Part shown: positions 50,729 through 61,589 of the stretch, one piece after another
Layout of the letters: the number at the start of each line of letters is the position of its first letter
Position numbering within the stretch: position 1 is the stretch's first letter
From: Agrococcus jenensis
Lineage (GTDB): Bacteria; Actinomycetota; Actinomycetes; Actinomycetales; Microbacteriaceae
Assembly: GCF_003752465.1 (NCBI RefSeq)
Contig: NZ_RKHJ01000001.1
Location: 1,488,001 to 1,552,000 of the forward strand
Reading direction: 5' to 3'
DNA: 64,000 nt
Program-made: the position numbers and the translations under genes
Notes under the pieces: generated by a model
What the model saw: the letters and a program-made list of their open reading frames with translations, nothing else
Databases searched by the model: none
Told to the model about the DNA's origin: nothing

Positions 50729-50743
50729 CCCGCTGCTCGCGAC

Positions 50744-51931
50744 TCAGCGCAGCGCGAGCCGCGAGAGCCGGGTGCCCGGTGCGAGGAAGCGGTCGGCGGC
50801 CATGAAGCCGACGTCGGTCGCGGTCGAACCGTCGACCGCGAGCTCGGTCGCGACGGCGCCGATCGCCGACGCCATCTTGAAGCCGTGCCCCGAGAAGCCG
50901 ACCGCCACGGCGACGCCCTCCATCCCGGGCACCGTGCCCAGCAGGCCGGTGTCGTCGGGCGTGTAGCCGTCCGCGCAGAGCGCCACCCTCACGGGCTCGG
51001 GGATGAGCCCGGGGAGGAACTCGCGCACCCATGCCATGATCGGGTCGAGGTAGGACGGGTCCCACGACGGCGGCTGCTCCATCGACTCGACCTCGTCCAT
51101 GTAGACGCTGCCGGCGACCTTCACGGTCCAGCCGTCGGCGCTCGGGAACCCGTAGAAGCGGGCGCTGTCCGCGCGTCCGTCCTCCTCCGCCCGGCGGAGG
51201 AAGACGGGGAGGTCCTCCCGGCTGAACGACTGCGGCTCGACCGTGGGGAACCAGGTGAGCACCTGCGGCCGCACGGCGACATGCACGCCGAGCTCCCTCC
51301 CGAGCGCCCCGGCACCCGTGCCCTGCGCGATGATCACGCGGCCGGCGACGATCTCCTCCTGATCGGTCCTGACGACGTACCGATCGCCGTGCGCCTCGAC
51401 CGCGTGCGCCTTGCGCCCGCCCAGGAACCGCGCGCCCAGCCGCGTCGCCTCGGCGAGTGCCGCGACCACGGCGCGCTCCGACTTCAGGTAGCCGCCCTCG
51501 GGGTCGAACACCGCGACGTCCCCGTCACGGACGACGTGCTCGGGGAAGCGCGCCCGCGCCTCGTCGCCGCGCAGCAGCTCGTGGGCGAGGCCCTGGTCGC
51601 GCGCGGCCGTCAGGTACCGCGCGAGCACGGGATTCTGCTCGTCGTAGAACGTGACCGCACCGCCGGTGGTGCGGAGCAGCGAGGTGCCGCTGCGCCGTTC
51701 GAGCTCCCGCCAGAGGTCCTGCGATCGCTGCAGCAGCGGCGTGTAGTGGCCGCCCTCGGCGTAGACCTTGCGGAAGAGCCGCGACTCGCCCGCATAGGCC
51801 GAGAAGGGCCCCGGGATCGAGAAGCGGTCGACGCCGATGACGCGGAGCCCGCGGGACGCGCCCTGCCACGCCGCCATGCTCCCGACGGAGCCGACCCCCA
51901 CGACCACGACGTCCGTCTCGAGTGCCGCCAT
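50744..51931 (-). CDS. SolA/MSOX-like FAD-dependent amine oxidase
   Basis: The 395-residue flavoprotein has the Rossmann motif VGVGSVGSMA (~11-20) and the C-terminal CADGYTPD segment with Cys319, the position of covalent 8-alpha-S-cysteinyl FAD in monomeric sarcosine oxidase. Like N-methyltryptophan oxidase, it would oxidise an N-methyl amino acid and give peroxide and formaldehyde. The exact substrate is unknown. ATG at 51931 opens the fold; the longer frame to 51994 is not family-like. Confidence 0.88.
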   Translation of the reverse strand: MAALETDVVVVGVGSVGSMAAWQGASRGLRVIGVDRFSIPGPFSAYAGESRLFRKVYAEGGHYTPLLQRSQDLWRELERRSGTSLLRTTGGAVTFYDEQNPVLARYLTAARDQGLAHELLRGDEARARFPEHVVRDGDVAVFDPEGGYLKSERAVVAALAEATRLGARFLGGRKAHAVEAHGDRYVVRTDQEEIVAGRVIIAQGTGAGALGRELGVHVAVRPQVLTWFPTVEPQSFSREDLPVFLRRAEEDGRADSARFYGFPSADGWTVKVAGSVYMDEVESMEQPPSWDPSYLDPIMAWVREFLPGLIPEPVRVALCADGYTPDDTGLLGTVPGMEGVAVAVGFSGHGFKMASAIGAVATELAVDGSTATDVGFMAADRFLAPGTRLSRLALR

Positions 51932-52105
51932 GCTCCACCGCTTCCCGTTCGAGGTCGCGCTCCGAGCCGATCGTCGGATTGTCGACGATGCCATCGTACG
52001 GGGTCCGTCGCTCGGCTCGCCGAGCGCACGTCACCAGTTCGCGCGGAGTGGACGGATGCACGCCGGGCCCGGTGTGCGAGCCTGGCGGCGAAGAGGAGGC
52101 CCCCG

Positions 52106-52945
52106 ATGACCCAGCTGCATGACTTCGCGCAGATCGACGTGTTCTCGACCACCCCGTACCTCGGCAATCCGGTCGCCGTCGTGCTCGACGCGGGCGGGAT
52201 CGACGACGAGCGCATGCAGCGCATCGCGCGCTGGACGAACCTCTCCGAGACCACGTTCGTCTCGCCGGCCACGACGCCCGAGGCGGACTACCGCGTGCGG
52301 ATCTTCACGCCGGGCGGCGAGCTGCCGTTCGCGGGTCATCCGACGCTCGGCTCGGCGCACGCGTGGCTCGAGCACGGGGGCACCCCGCGCTCGAGCGACG
52401 TCATCGTGCAGGAGTGCGAGGCCGGGCTCGTCGACATCCGGCGCGGTGCGGTGCTCTCGTTCGCCGCGCCGCCGCTGCGCCGCACCGGCAACCTCGACGA
52501 CGCCGACCTCGCGGAGATCGTGGCAGCGTTCGGCATCGAGCGCTCGCAGGTGCTCGCCCACCAGTGGGTCGACAACGGGCCCGGCTGGTGCGTGCTGCAG
52601 CTCGCGAGCGCGCAGGAGGTGCTCTGCCTCGATCCGGACCTCTCGCAGATCCCCACGGCGATGGTCGGCGCGATCGGCGCCTACCCGGAGGGCTCCCCGC
52701 ACGCGTACGAGATGCGCTCGTTCGCACCCCGCATCGGCGTCCCCGAGGATCCGGTCTGCGGCAGCATGAACGCCTCGGTCGGCCAGTGGCTCGCCGCGTC
52801 GGGCGCCGTGTCGGGCTCCTACGTCGTCTCGCAGGGGCAGCGCCTCGGCCGCGCGGGCGAGATCGTCATCGACGTCGATGCGGATGGCGCGGTGTGGGTC
52901 GGCGGCGCCACGACCACGTGCTTCCGCGGCAGCGCCATCGGCTGA
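52106..52945 (+). CDS. PhzF-family isomerase-like protein
   Basis: The 279-residue protein has the PhzF fold (DVFSTTPYLGNPVAVVLDAGG, TNLSETTFV with catalytic Glu48, FAGHPTLGSAHAWLE, PVCGSMNASVG). PhzF isomerises a phenazine precursor, but most homologues like this one have unknown substrates. GAGGAGG lies 6 nt before the ATG. There are no other phenazine genes nearby, so phenazine synthesis is not suggested. Confidence 0.9.
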   Translation: MTQLHDFAQIDVFSTTPYLGNPVAVVLDAGGIDDERMQRIARWTNLSETTFVSPATTPEADYRVRIFTPGGELPFAGHPTLGSAHAWLEHGGTPRSSDVIVQECEAGLVDIRRGAVLSFAAPPLRRTGNLDDADLAEIVAAFGIERSQVLAHQWVDNGPGWCVLQLASAQEVLCLDPDLSQIPTAMVGAIGAYPEGSPHAYEMRSFAPRIGVPEDPVCGSMNASVGQWLAASGAVSGSYVVSQGQRLGRAGEIVIDVDADGAVWVGGATTTCFRGSAIG

Positions 52946-52987
52946 GGGGGACCGCGGCGCCGGCCCCGAAGCGGCGCCGGTCGCGGC

Positions 52988-53893
52988 TCAGAGCCCCGCC
53001 GGGACCGCCGCGGCGAGCGCCTCGCGCACGGCCGCGATGGCGGGACTGCTGTCGGAGGCGGTGCGCGCTGCCGTGAAGACCTCGCGGCGCGGCGCGCCGG
53101 GCAGGTCGAGCGCGCGGAAGCCGACCTCGGCGCCGGCCCATGTCAGGTCGTTCATGATCCCGACCGCGTGGCCCGTCTCGATCAGCCGCATCTGCGCCTG
53201 CAGGTCAGCGGTCGCGAACCGCACGTCCGGCTCGAAGCCCGCGACCCGGCACTGCTGCTCGCCGAAGTGGCGGGAGGCGGCGCCCACCGGCTCCATCACC
53301 CACGCCAGGTGGGCGGCATCGGTGAGGCGCTCGACGGGGCTGTCGGGCGGCACCGCGAGCCGCAGCGCATCCGTCATGAGCAGCTGCCGGTCGAGGCCCG
53401 GGTGCTGCGGCGCCGCGTGGCCCGGGTACTGCTCGGCGACCACGAGGTCGAAGTCGCCGACGAAGGTGTCGTAGAGCGCGGTCTCGGGCTCTCGCTGCAC
53501 CATCTCGACCCGCACCTCCGGCGCCGTCTCGGCGAGGATCCGCAGCATCTGCGGCACGAGCCCGAGCGCGGCCGACTGGAAGACGGCGACGCGCACGGTG
53601 CCGACCGGGCGGCCGAGCGAGGCTGCCACGGCGCGCTCCGCCGACTCGAGGGCGGCGAGGATGCCCTCCGCATGCTGCGCGAGCAGCTCGCCCTGGGGCG
53701 TGAGCGCGAGCCGGCGCCCGTGCTTGCGGGTGAGCGGCACGCCGACCTCGCGCTCGAGCGCCGAGAGCTGCTGCGAGACGGCGCTCGGCGCGTAGGCGAG
53801 CGCGGCCGCGACCGCGGCGATCGTGCCCCGCAGCCGCAGCTCGCGCAGCAGTCGCAGGCGTCGGACGTCGAGCAACAGGGCCTCCGGATGCAT
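52988..53893 (-). CDS. LysR-family transcriptional regulator, divergent from putA
   Basis: The 301-residue regulator has an N-terminal winged helix (LRLLRELRLRGTIAAVAAALAYAPSAVSQQLSALEREVGVPL, ~12-55) and a LysR substrate-binding domain. The start ATG at 53893 is set by the helix-turn-helix. It is divergent from putA, with 117 nt between, so regulation of proline use is a fair inference. It could also be one of the general LysR regulators next to unrelated genes. Confidence 0.87.
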   Translation of the reverse strand: MHPEALLLDVRRLRLLRELRLRGTIAAVAAALAYAPSAVSQQLSALEREVGVPLTRKHGRRLALTPQGELLAQHAEGILAALESAERAVAASLGRPVGTVRVAVFQSAALGLVPQMLRILAETAPEVRVEMVQREPETALYDTFVGDFDLVVAEQYPGHAAPQHPGLDRQLLMTDALRLAVPPDSPVERLTDAAHLAWVMEPVGAASRHFGEQQCRVAGFEPDVRFATADLQAQMRLIETGHAVGIMNDLTWAGAEVGFRALDLPGAPRREVFTAARTASDSSPAIAAVREALAAAVPAGL

Positions 53894-53902
53894 CGTCGAC
53901 GG

Positions 53903-53929
53903 TGACGGGAATCCGTCGCGAACCGTCAC
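53903..53929. promoter_or_regulatory. Dyads in the LysR-putA divergent region
   Basis: GACGG-GAAT-CCGTC (near 53907-53920) sits inside longer partial repeats of GACGGT and AACCGTC. The T-N11-A type of LysR site is possible but not definite. Confidence 0.3.
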
Positions 53930-54010
53930 TGTACCTGAATGGTCGCCGGGTGCAGACTTGGCGCGGCGCGCGCCGGCGCGTCCGCAGTCCGATCGAGAGA
54001 GGGCAGCCGC

Positions 54011-57000
54011 ATGGGCGCAGCCGCCACCGAGCACAGCATCGAGCAGATCACCGAGCAGGGCACCGAGCCGCAGGACGCCGCGGCGCAGGCCGCCGCGCAG
54101 CAGGGCACCGCACAGGAGGGCACCGCAGCGCACGCCGAGCTCGAGAGCCTCCGGACCCTCGCTCCGGCGATCGTCGCGCAGGTGCGCACGTGGCTCGAGC
54201 AGGCCGAGCAGATCCCCGCCGACGCGAGCGCCGAGCAGCTCGCCGGCGTGCTGCGCGACCCGGCGGGCCTCGAGTTCGCGGTGCGCTTCGTCGACGGCGT
54301 CGTGCGTCCGGAGGACGTGCACGTCGCCGCGCAGACCCTCCGCGAGATCGCCGGCAAGGCGCCGGCGTTCCTGCCCTGGCCGATGCGCCAGGCGCTCAAG
54401 CTGGGCGGCGGCGTGGCGCCGCTCGCCCCGCACGTCGTCGTGCCGATCGCGCGGCGCGTGCTCCGCGAGATGGTCGGCCACCTCATCATCGACGCGACAG
54501 ACGCGCGCCTCGGCGCGGCGATCGCGCGCATCCGCGGCACCGGCGCCCGGCTGAACGTGAACCTGCTCGGCGAGGCGGTGCTGGGCGACCGCGAGGCGGA
54601 GCGCCGCATCGAGGGCACGCGCGCGCTCATCGAGCGCCCCGATGTCGACTACGTCTCGATCAAGGTGTCGGCGACGACCGCGCCGCACCAGCCGTGGGCG
54701 TTCGACGCCGCGGTCGAGCACGTCATCGAGCGCCTGCTGCCGCTCTACCGTCGCGCGGCCGCGACCGGCACCTTCATCAACCTCGACATGGAGGAGTACA
54801 AGGACCTCGAGATGACCATGGCGGTCTTCACGCGGATCCTCGAGGAGCCGGGCCTCGAGACCTACGAGGGCGGCATCGTGCTGCAGGCCTACCTGCCCGA
54901 CGCGCTGCCCGCGATGGAGCGGCTGCAGACCTGGGCGGCCGAGCGCATCGCGAACGGCGGGGCGCCCGTGAAGGTGCGCCTCGTCAAGGGCGCGAACCTG
55001 CCGATGGAGCGGGTCGAGTCGTCGCTGCACGACTGGCCGCTCGCGACCTGGCACACGAAGCAGGACAGCGACACCCACTACAAGCGCGTGCTCGCCTGGG
55101 CGCTCACGCCCGAGCGCGTGCGCGCCGTGCGGCTCGGCGTCGCCGGCCACAACCTCTTCGACGTCGCCTTCGCGTGGCTGCTCGCGAAGCAGCGCGGCGT
55201 CGAGGCCGGCCTCGAGTTCGAGATGCTGCTCGGCATGGCGCAGGGGCAGGCCGAGGTCGTCCGCCGCGACGTCGGCGGGCTGCTGCTCTACACGCCGGTC
55301 GTGCACCCCGCCGAGTTCGACGTCGCGATCGCCTACCTGATCCGTCGCCTCGAGGAGGGCGCGAGCCGCGAGAACTTCATGTCGGCCGTGTTCGAGCTCG
55401 CGAAGGACGAGCACCTCTTCGAGCGCGAGCGCGACCGCTTCCTCGCCTCGCTCGAGGGGCTCGCCGCCGAGGCGCCCGCGACCCACCGCATCCAGGACCG
55501 CACCGATGCGCCCACGCAGGTCGCCGAGCACGGCTTCCGCAACGCCCCCGACACCGACCCGTCGCTGCCCGCGAACCAGGCGTGGGCCGCGGGCATCCGC
55601 GAGCGGGCCCGCGACTCGCGGATCGGCATCGACCTCGTCGAGGCCGCGACGCTGCGCGACGCGGCAGCGCTCGAGTCGACCATCGAGACCGCGATCGCGG
55701 CGAACGCCGACTGGCGCGCGCTCTCGGGCGACGAGCGCGCCGCCATCCTGCACCGGGCGGGCGCCGAGCTCGAGGCCCGCAGGGCAGAGCTCATGGAGGT
55801 CGCCGCGGCCGAGGCCGGCAAGACGCTCGACCAGTCCGACCCCGAGGTCTCCGAGGCGATCGACTTCGCGCACTACTACGCCGAGCGCGCCCGCGACCTC
55901 GACCGCGTCGACGGCGCCGTCGCGGTGCCGGCACGGCTCATCGCGGTCACCCCGCCGTGGAACTTCCCGATCGCGATCCCCGCGGGCTCCACCCTCGCGG
56001 CCCTCGCCTCCGGCGCATCCGTCATCGTGAAGCCCGCGCGCGCCACCGCGCGCACCGGTGCCGCGATGGTCGAGGCGCTCTGGGCGGCCGGCGTGCCGAA
56101 GGAGGTGCTGCAGCTCGTGCAGCTCGGCGCTCGAGAGCTGGGCGACGCGCTCATCGGCGACCCGCGCGTCGACCGCGTCATCCTCACGGGCGGGTTCGAG
56201 ACCGCGCAGGGCTTCCGGCGCATCCGCCCCGACCTGCAGCTGCTCGCCGAGACGAGCGGCAAGAACGCCATCATCGTCACGCCCTCGGCCGACTACGACC
56301 TGGCGGCGAAGGACATCGTCGCGAGCGCGTTCGGCCACGCCGGCCAGAAGTGCTCGGCCGCGTCGCTCGCCATCCTCGTCGGGCAGGCGGGCCGCTCGAA
56401 GCGCCTGCACAACCAGCTCGTCGACGGCGTGCGCTCGCTGACGATCGGCATGCCGTGGGAGCCGACCGCGCAGATGGGCCCGATCATCGCGCCGGCTGAG
56501 GGCAAGCTGCTCGAGGGGCTCACGACGCTGGGCGAGGGGGAGTCGTGGGTCATCGAGCCGAAGCGGCTCGACGGCGACGGCAAGCTGTGGAGCCCCGGCG
56601 TGCGCGCCGGCGTGCGCCGCGGCAGCGAGTACCACCGCACCGAGTACTTCGGCCCGATCCTGGGCATCATGCGCGTCGAGACGCTCGAGGAGGCGATCGC
56701 GGTCGTGAACGAGGTCGACTACGGCCTCACGTCGGGCATCCACTCGCTCGACGTCGACGAGATCGGCACCTGGCTCGACACGATCGAGGCGGGCAACCTC
56801 TACGTCAACCGCGGCATCACCGGCGCGATCGTGCAGCGGCAGCCGTTCGGCGGCTGGAAGCGCTCGGTCGTCGGCCCGACCACGAAGGCGGGCGGTCCGA
56901 GCTACCTCATGCCGCTCGTCGACTGGCGCACGGCCGAGGCGCGGCAGGTCGAGGCCATCGAGCTGCCCGCGGTGCAGGCGATCGTCGACGCGGTCGACAC

Positions 57001-57586
57001 GCTCGCGCGGCCGGCGGATGCGTCGGTCACAGTGGACGAGGCCGCGGCGCTCCGGCGCGCGGCCGGCAGCGACCAGCACGTCTGGGCGACCGAGCTGGGC
57101 GTCGCGATCGACGTGCAGCGGCTCTCCGCCGAGCGCGACATCCTGCGCCACCTGCCGATGCCGGGCGTCGTCATCCGCCTCGCGGAGGGCGGCCGCGTCG
57201 CGCAGCTCGCGCGCACCGTCGCCGCGGCGCTGCGCGCCGGTGCCGAGGTGCGGGTGTCGACGGCCGTCGAGCCCGCGCCGGCGGTGCGGGCGGCGCTCGC
57301 CTCGGCGAGCATCCCGGTGACGATCGAGGACGACGCCGCCTTCGGTCGCTCGGCCGCGCGGCTCGAGCAGGGACGCATCCGCTACCTCGCCGCGGACGAC
57401 TCGGTCGCGGACGGCGTGCGTGCGCTCGCCGAGGCGGTCGACGGCCGCCCCGACCTGGCGATCATCGCCCACGCGGTGACGGAGTCCGGGCGGCTCGAGC
57501 TGCTGCCGTTCCTGCGGGAGCAGGCGGTCGCCATCACGGCGCACCGCTTCGGCACGCCGAACCACCTCACGGACGGGCTCATCTAG
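54011..57586 (+). CDS. putA: Bifunctional proline dehydrogenase/L-glutamate semialdehyde dehydrogenase PutA
   Basis: The 1191-residue enzyme has a proline dehydrogenase barrel (~100-480) and an aldehyde dehydrogenase domain (~515-1000) with Glu747 (LLAETSGKN) and the nucleophile Cys781 ([11 protein letters not shown]). It oxidises proline to glutamate and passes electrons to quinone. There is no N-terminal ribbon-helix-helix, so it is not an autorepressor. A ~190-residue C-terminal extension, typical of long PutA forms, follows. GAGAGAGGG precedes the ATG at 54011. Confidence 0.95.
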   Translation: MGAAATEHSIEQITEQGTEPQDAAAQAAAQQGTAQEGTAAHAELESLRTLAPAIVAQVRTWLEQAEQIPADASAEQLAGVLRDPAGLEFAVRFVDGVVRPEDVHVAAQTLREIAGKAPAFLPWPMRQALKLGGGVAPLAPHVVVPIARRVLREMVGHLIIDATDARLGAAIARIRGTGARLNVNLLGEAVLGDREAERRIEGTRALIERPDVDYVSIKVSATTAPHQPWAFDAAVEHVIERLLPLYRRAAATGTFINLDMEEYKDLEMTMAVFTRILEEPGLETYEGGIVLQAYLPDALPAMERLQTWAAERIANGGAPVKVRLVKGANLPMERVESSLHDWPLATWHTKQDSDTHYKRVLAWALTPERVRAVRLGVAGHNLFDVAFAWLLAKQRGVEAGLEFEMLLGMAQGQAEVVRRDVGGLLLYTPVVHPAEFDVAIAYLIRRLEEGASRENFMSAVFELAKDEHLFERERDRFLASLEGLAAEAPATHRIQDRTDAPTQVAEHGFRNAPDTDPSLPANQAWAAGIRERARDSRIGIDLVEAATLRDAAALESTIETAIAANADWRALSGDERAAILHRAGAELEARRAELMEVAAAEAGKTLDQSDPEVSEAIDFAHYYAERARDLDRVDGAVAVPARLIAVTPPWNFPIAIPAGSTLAALASGASVIVKPARATARTGAAMVEALWAAGVPKEVLQLVQLGARELGDALIGDPRVDRVILTGGFETAQGFRRIRPDLQLLAETSGKNAIIVTPSADYDLAAKDIVASAFGHAGQKCSAASLAILVGQAGRSKRLHNQLVDGVRSLTIGMPWEPTAQMGPIIAPAEGKLLEGLTTLGEGESWVIEPKRLDGDGKLWSPGVRAGVRRGSEYHRTEYFGPILGIMRVETLEEAIAVVNEVDYGLTSGIHSLDVDEIGTWLDTIEAGNLYVNRGITGAIVQRQPFGGWKRSVVGPTTKAGGPSYLMPLVDWRTAEARQVEAIELPAVQAIVDAVDTLARPADASVTVDEAAALRRAAGSDQHVWATELGVAIDVQRLSAERDILRHLPMPGVVIRLAEGGRVAQLARTVAAALRAGAEVRVSTAVEPAPAVRAALASASIPVTIEDDAAFGRSAARLEQGRIRYLAADDSVADGVRALAEAVDGRPDLAIIAHAVTESGRLELLPFLREQAVAITAHRFGTPNHLTDGLI

Positions 57587-57609
57587 CCCAACGGGGCTCT
57601 CAGCTGCGG

Positions 57610-57673
57610 ACGGGACCCCTTCCACCGTCCGGGACCCGGTCTACCGGGTCCCGCGAGGTGGGAGGGGTCCCGT
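57610..57673. repeat. Palindromic element, family B copy 2
   Basis: 17-bp outer arms with one G.T mismatch and perfect 10-bp inner arms CGGGACCCGG / CCGGGTCCCG with loop TCTA. It lies between putA and the convergent DinB gene and can serve both as terminator. Confidence 0.85.
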
Positions 57674-57692
57674 TCCGCTCGTGCGGGTCCGC

Positions 57693-58205
57693 TCAGAGCA
57701 CCAGGTGCTGCCGGCCGTCGATGAGCTCGAGCGCCGCATCGAGGTGCCCGGCATGCGTGGCGGTGTCGAGGATGACGTGCAGGAGCACCGCCTGGAGGTC
57801 GGCGAACCGCCCCTCCGGCCAGTCCGGATCCGGCCGCGCGGGCGGGGCGTCGAGCGCGAGCCCCGCGATGAGCTCGTCGGCGCGCGCGATCGCGTCGCGG
57901 TACTGCCGCAGCACCGCCTCCGCCGACTCGTCCGCCTCCACGCGCCAGTCGGCGGGCCTGCCCTCGTCGAGCTCCGGCCGGTCCGCCGGCCAGTAGTCGA
58001 GCGGCTCGCCCGCCATCACGGTGCGGAACCAGTAGCGCTCGCCGCCCAGCGTCAGGTGCCGCACGAGGCCGATCGGCGTCCAGCCGGACGGCAGCGCGGG
58101 CGTGCGCAGCTGCGCATCCGTCAGCCCCTCGACCGCGTCGAGGATGTGGCGCCGCTGCGCGTCGAGCGCGCCGAGCAGCAGCGAGCGGGTGCGGTCGTCG
58201 GCCAT
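57693..58205 (-). CDS. DinB-superfamily protein (DUF664-like)
   Basis: The 170-residue protein has the four-helix DinB/YfiT fold with the metal His set: [13 protein letters not shown] near residues 49-61, and [15 protein letters not shown] near 145-159. Such proteins bind a divalent metal, and some are mycothiol/bacillithiol-dependent transferases. ATG at 58205 is chosen; a TTG at 58217 is in frame. It is flanked by two family B palindromes. Confidence 0.87.
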   Translation of the reverse strand: MADDRTRSLLLGALDAQRRHILDAVEGLTDAQLRTPALPSGWTPIGLVRHLTLGGERYWFRTVMAGEPLDYWPADRPELDEGRPADWRVEADESAEAVLRQYRDAIARADELIAGLALDAPPARPDPDWPEGRFADLQAVLLHVILDTATHAGHLDAALELIDGRQHLVL

Positions 58206-58238
58206 GCGCCGATCCAAGCACGCGCGGCGCCGGCACCC

Positions 58239-58293
58239 GCTCCACCATCGGGGACCCGGTCCGCCGAGTCCCGAAGGGTCGACCGGGTCCCGC
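58239..58293. repeat. Palindromic element, family B copy 3
   Basis: GGGACCCGGTC (58251-58261) pairs with GACCGGGTCCC (58281-58291) around 19 nt. TCCACC-R-TC-S-GGGACCCGGTC and the flank match 57620 onward, in the same orientation. Confidence 0.75.
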
Positions 58294-58325
58294 TGGTGCG
58301 GACGATGCCCGAGCCCGGCCGCGGC

Positions 58326-59096
58326 TCAGCCGGCCGACCAGCCGCCGTCGTTGGGGATGATCGCGCCGCTGACGTTGCTCGCGGCGTCGGAGGCGAGGAA
58401 CGCCGCGAGGTTCGCCTGCTCGATCGGCTGCGCGACGCGCATCGCCGACTGGTGCACCGGCGTGAGCGCGCCGATGCCCTCCTGGTCGATGTGCTGCTGG
58501 ATGTCGGCGGTCATGACGTTCGTCTCGACGCCGCCCGGGCAGATGGCGTTCGCCCGGATGCCCCGCTTCGCGTACGTGTAGGCGGTGTTGCGGGTGAGTC
58601 CGATGAGGCCGTGCTTCGACGCGGTGTAGGCCGCGCCCGCCGCCGCGCCGCGGATGCCCGCCTCGCTCGCGATGTTCACGATCGAGCCCGAGCCCTGCGG
58701 CAGCATCACCCGCAGCGCCGCGCGCGTGAGGTAGAAGGGCGCGGAGAGGTTGACCCGCAGCACCCGGTCCCACAGCGCGTCGTCGACGGTGGCGGCGCCC
58801 GCGAAGTGGTCCATGATCCCGGCGTTGTTCACGAGCACGTCGAGCCGCCCGTAGCGCTCGACCGCCGCCGCGACGATGGCATCGGCGACCGCGGCGTCGC
58901 CGATGTCGCCGATGTGCGCGGATGCGGTGCCGCCGTCGCCCTCGATCGCCGCGACGGTCTCGTGCGCGGTGTCGGCGATGTCGCTCACCACCGCCTGCGC
59001 TCCGAGGCTCGCGAAGAGGGTCGCGGTGATGCGGCCGATGCCGCTGCCGCCGCCGGTGATGACGGCGACCTTGCCGGTGAGGTCGATGAGGCTCAT
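58326..59096 (-). CDS. SDR-family oxidoreductase (3-oxoacyl reductase-like)
   Basis: The 256-residue classical SDR has TGGGSGIG (14-21), NNAG, a serine in NIASEAG, and Tyr157-x-x-x-Lys161 in the active site. The cofactor Asp after the second strand (SDIAD) suggests NAD(H). The substrate is unknown. AAGGAG lies 5 nt before the ATG. Confidence 0.9.
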   Translation of the reverse strand: MSLIDLTGKVAVITGGGSGIGRITATLFASLGAQAVVSDIADTAHETVAAIEGDGGTASAHIGDIGDAAVADAIVAAAVERYGRLDVLVNNAGIMDHFAGAATVDDALWDRVLRVNLSAPFYLTRAALRVMLPQGSGSIVNIASEAGIRGAAAGAAYTASKHGLIGLTRNTAYTYAKRGIRANAICPGGVETNVMTADIQQHIDQEGIGALTPVHQSAMRVAQPIEQANLAAFLASDAASNVSGAIIPNDGGWSAG

Positions 59097-59227
59097 GGTG
59101 CTCCTTCGCACGGGGGATGGTGGCCACAGCGTCCCGCGGCGCCTCCCGGTCCGCAAGGCGTCGCGCATGAGCATTCCCCGAGGATCGGCGAGCCGCTCGA
59201 GCGCGCCCACCGGCACGTGCCCGTTGG

Positions 59228-59233
59228 CTACGA
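59228..59233 (+). promoter_or_regulatory. -10 of the glyA-folD riboswitch transcript (TACGAT)
   Basis: TACGAT places the transcription start near 59240, at the 5' end of the ZTP riboswitch. Confidence 0.5.
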
Positions 59234-59235
59234 TG

Positions 59236-59308
59236 GAGGCGCCGCGACTGGCGCACAGGTGGAGCACCACCGGGAAGCGGCGAACATTCGGCCGCGCGCC
59301 TGGGCCAC
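59236..59308 (+). promoter_or_regulatory. ZTP (pfl) riboswitch
   Basis: The region shows the core parts of the pfl/ZTP motif in order: GCCGCGACTGGCGC, then GGTGGAG, CACCACCGGGAAGC, a linker, and CCGCGCGCCTGGGC. The pairing GGTGG/CCACC and the late CGCGCCTGGGC that forms a pseudoknot are visible. The RNA senses ZTP/ZMP, a sign of low 10-formyl-THF, and its usual targets include glyA, folD and purine genes. Here it precedes glyA by about 60 nt. Confidence 0.85.
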
Positions 59309-59366
59309 GCAGCATGCGTGCAAGAAGCCGGGCGTCCCGTGCGCCGCAGAGCCCGAAGGAGCCATC

Positions 59367-60698
59367 GTGTCCGACCGCCTCCCCTCGTCCTTCAACAGCC
59401 CGCTGCTCGAGGTCGATCCCGAGATCGCCGCCGTGCTGCAGCAGGAGCTCGACCGCCAGCGCGACTACCTCGAGATGATCGCGAGCGAGAACTTCGTGCC
59501 CGTCGCCGTGCTCGAGGCCGCCGGCAGCGTGCTCACGAACAAGTACGCCGAGGGCTACCCCGGCCGTCGCTACTACGGCGGCTGCGAGGCCGTCGACATC
59601 GCCGAGTCGCTCGCGATCGAGCGCGCGAAGTCGCTCTTCGGCGCCGCGTTCGCCAACGTGCAGCCCCACTCGGGCGCGACCGCCAACGCGGCCGTGCTGC
59701 ACGCGATCGCCCGCCCCGGCGACACGATCCTCGGCCTCTCGCTCGACCACGGCGGCCACCTCACGCACGGCATGAAGATCAACTTCTCCGGCCGGCTCTA
59801 CGACATCGTCGCCTACGGCGTCGACCCCGAGACGAGCCGCGTCGACATGGAGGAGGTGCGCCGCCTCGCCGTCGAGCACAAGCCGAAGGTCATCATCGCC
59901 GGCTGGTCGGCCTACCCGCGCCAGCTCGACTTCGCCGCGTTCCGCGCGATCGCCGACGAGGTCGGCGCGCTGCTCTGGGTCGACATGGCGCACTTCGCCG
60001 GACTCGTCGCCGCCGGGCTGCACCCCAACCCGGTCGAGCACGCGCACGTCGTCTCGTCGACCGTGCACAAGACCATCGGCGGGCCCCGCTCGGGCTTCAT
60101 CCTCACGAACGACGCCGACATCGCGAAGAAGATCAACTCGGCCGTCTTCCCGGGCCAGCAGGGCGGCCCGCTCATGCACGTCATCGCCGCGAAGGCCACG
60201 GCGTTCAAGCTCGCCGCGAGCGAGGAGTTCAAGGAGCGCCAGGAGCGCACGATCCGCGGTGCCCAGATCCTCGCCGAGCGCCTCATGCAGCAGGACGTGG
60301 CGGACGCGGGCATCTCGGTGCGCTCGAACGGCACCGACGTGCACCTCGTGCTCGTCGACCTCCGCGAGGCCGCGATCGACGGCAAGCAGGCCGAGGACCT
60401 CCTGCACGAGATCCAGATCACCGTCAACCGCAACGCGGTGCCGAACGACCCGCGGCCGCCGATGGTGACGAGCGGTCTCCGCATCGGCACGCCGGCGCTC
60501 GCGACCCGCGGCTTCGGCGACGAGGAGTTCACCGAGGTGGCCGACGTCATCGCGCTCGCGCTGCAGCCGGGCGCCGACCTGCCCGCGCTCCGCACGCGCG
60601 TGCAGGCGCTCGCCCAGGCGCTGCCGCTCTACCCCGGCGTCGGCCCGAGCGGCCAGCCCGAGGTGGTGCACGAGCTCGGATCGAGCGTCGAGCGATGA
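59367..60698 (+). CDS. glyA: Serine hydroxymethyltransferase
   Basis: The 443-residue PLP enzyme has the family start [45 protein letters not shown], and the PLP lysine Lys235 in [11 protein letters not shown]. It converts serine and THF to glycine and 5,10-methylene-THF. GTG at 59367 has GAAGGAG 5-6 nt upstream. Its stop overlaps the folD start (ATGA). It is controlled by the ZTP riboswitch. Confidence 0.96.
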   Translation: MSDRLPSSFNSPLLEVDPEIAAVLQQELDRQRDYLEMIASENFVPVAVLEAAGSVLTNKYAEGYPGRRYYGGCEAVDIAESLAIERAKSLFGAAFANVQPHSGATANAAVLHAIARPGDTILGLSLDHGGHLTHGMKINFSGRLYDIVAYGVDPETSRVDMEEVRRLAVEHKPKVIIAGWSAYPRQLDFAAFRAIADEVGALLWVDMAHFAGLVAAGLHPNPVEHAHVVSSTVHKTIGGPRSGFILTNDADIAKKINSAVFPGQQGGPLMHVIAAKATAFKLAASEEFKERQERTIRGAQILAERLMQQDVADAGISVRSNGTDVHLVLVDLREAAIDGKQAEDLLHEIQITVNRNAVPNDPRPPMVTSGLRIGTPALATRGFGDEEFTEVADVIALALQPGADLPALRTRVQALAQALPLYPGVGPSGQPEVVHELGSSVER

Positions 60699-61582
60699 CC
60701 GCGCAGATCCTCGACGGCAACCGCACGGCAGCCGCGATCAAGGAGGAGCTCCGCGACCGCGTCACGGGGCTGCAGGCGAAGGGCCTCACGCCCGGGCTCG
60801 GCACCCTCCTGGTGGGCGACGATCCGGCGAGCCAGTCCTACGTCAAGGGCAAGCACCGCGACTGCGCCGACGTCGGCATCACGTCGATCCGCGTCGACCT
60901 GCCGCACGGCGCGTCGACCGCCGACGTGCGCGCCGCCATCCGCGACCTCAACGAGGCGCGCGAGGTGACGGGCTACATCGTGCAGCTGCCGCTGCCGCCC
61001 GGGCACGACGAGCACGCGATGCTCGAGCTCATGGATCCGGCGAAGGACGCCGACGGCCTCCACCCGGTCAACCTCGGCAGGCTCGTGCTCGGCGTCGACG
61101 GCCCGATCGACTCGCCGCTGCCCTGCACGCCGGCGGGCATCGTGCGGATGCTGCGGCACCACGACATCGAGATCGCCGGCGCGACCGTCGCGGTCGTCGG
61201 CCGCGGGCTCACCGTCGGTCGGCCGCTCGGCCTGCTGCTGACCCGCAAGGGCATCGACGCGACCGTGACGCTCTGCCACTCGCGCACGCCCGACCTCGCC
61301 GCGCAGGTGCGCGAGGCCGACATCGTCGTCGCGGCGGTCGGCGTGCCGGGGCTCATCAAGGCGGACTGGGTGAAGCCGGGCGCGGCGGTGCTCGACGTGG
61401 GCATCACGCGCGGGCTCTCGGCCGAGACGGGCCGCGTGAAGCTGCTCGGCGACGTCGACCCGGGCGTGCGCGAGGTCGCCGGATGGGTGTCGCCGGTCCC
61501 CGGCGGCGTCGGCCCGATGACGCGCGTCATGCTGCTCGACAACGTCGTGCAGATGGCGGAGAAGGCCGTCCGCTCCCGCTGA
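60695..61582 (+). CDS. folD: Methylene-THF dehydrogenase/methenyl-THF cyclohydrolase FolD
   Basis: The 295-residue enzyme has YVKGKHRDC with Lys53 (the E. coli Lys56 equivalent), [17 protein letters not shown] and the NADP loop [16 protein letters not shown]. It links methylene-THF and 10-formyl-THF, supplying purN and purH. It is coupled to glyA by a 4-base overlap, so the ZTP riboswitch should control both. Confidence 0.96.
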   Translation: MTAQILDGNRTAAAIKEELRDRVTGLQAKGLTPGLGTLLVGDDPASQSYVKGKHRDCADVGITSIRVDLPHGASTADVRAAIRDLNEAREVTGYIVQLPLPPGHDEHAMLELMDPAKDADGLHPVNLGRLVLGVDGPIDSPLPCTPAGIVRMLRHHDIEIAGATVAVVGRGLTVGRPLGLLLTRKGIDATVTLCHSRTPDLAAQVREADIVVAAVGVPGLIKADWVKPGAAVLDVGITRGLSAETGRVKLLGDVDPGVREVAGWVSPVPGGVGPMTRVMLLDNVVQMAEKAVRSR

Positions 61583-61589
61583 CCGCGCG

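Noticed and set aside
52106..52945. Phenazine biosynthesis locus
   Set aside because: Only a PhzF-family protein is present, and that family is widespread outside phenazine synthesis.
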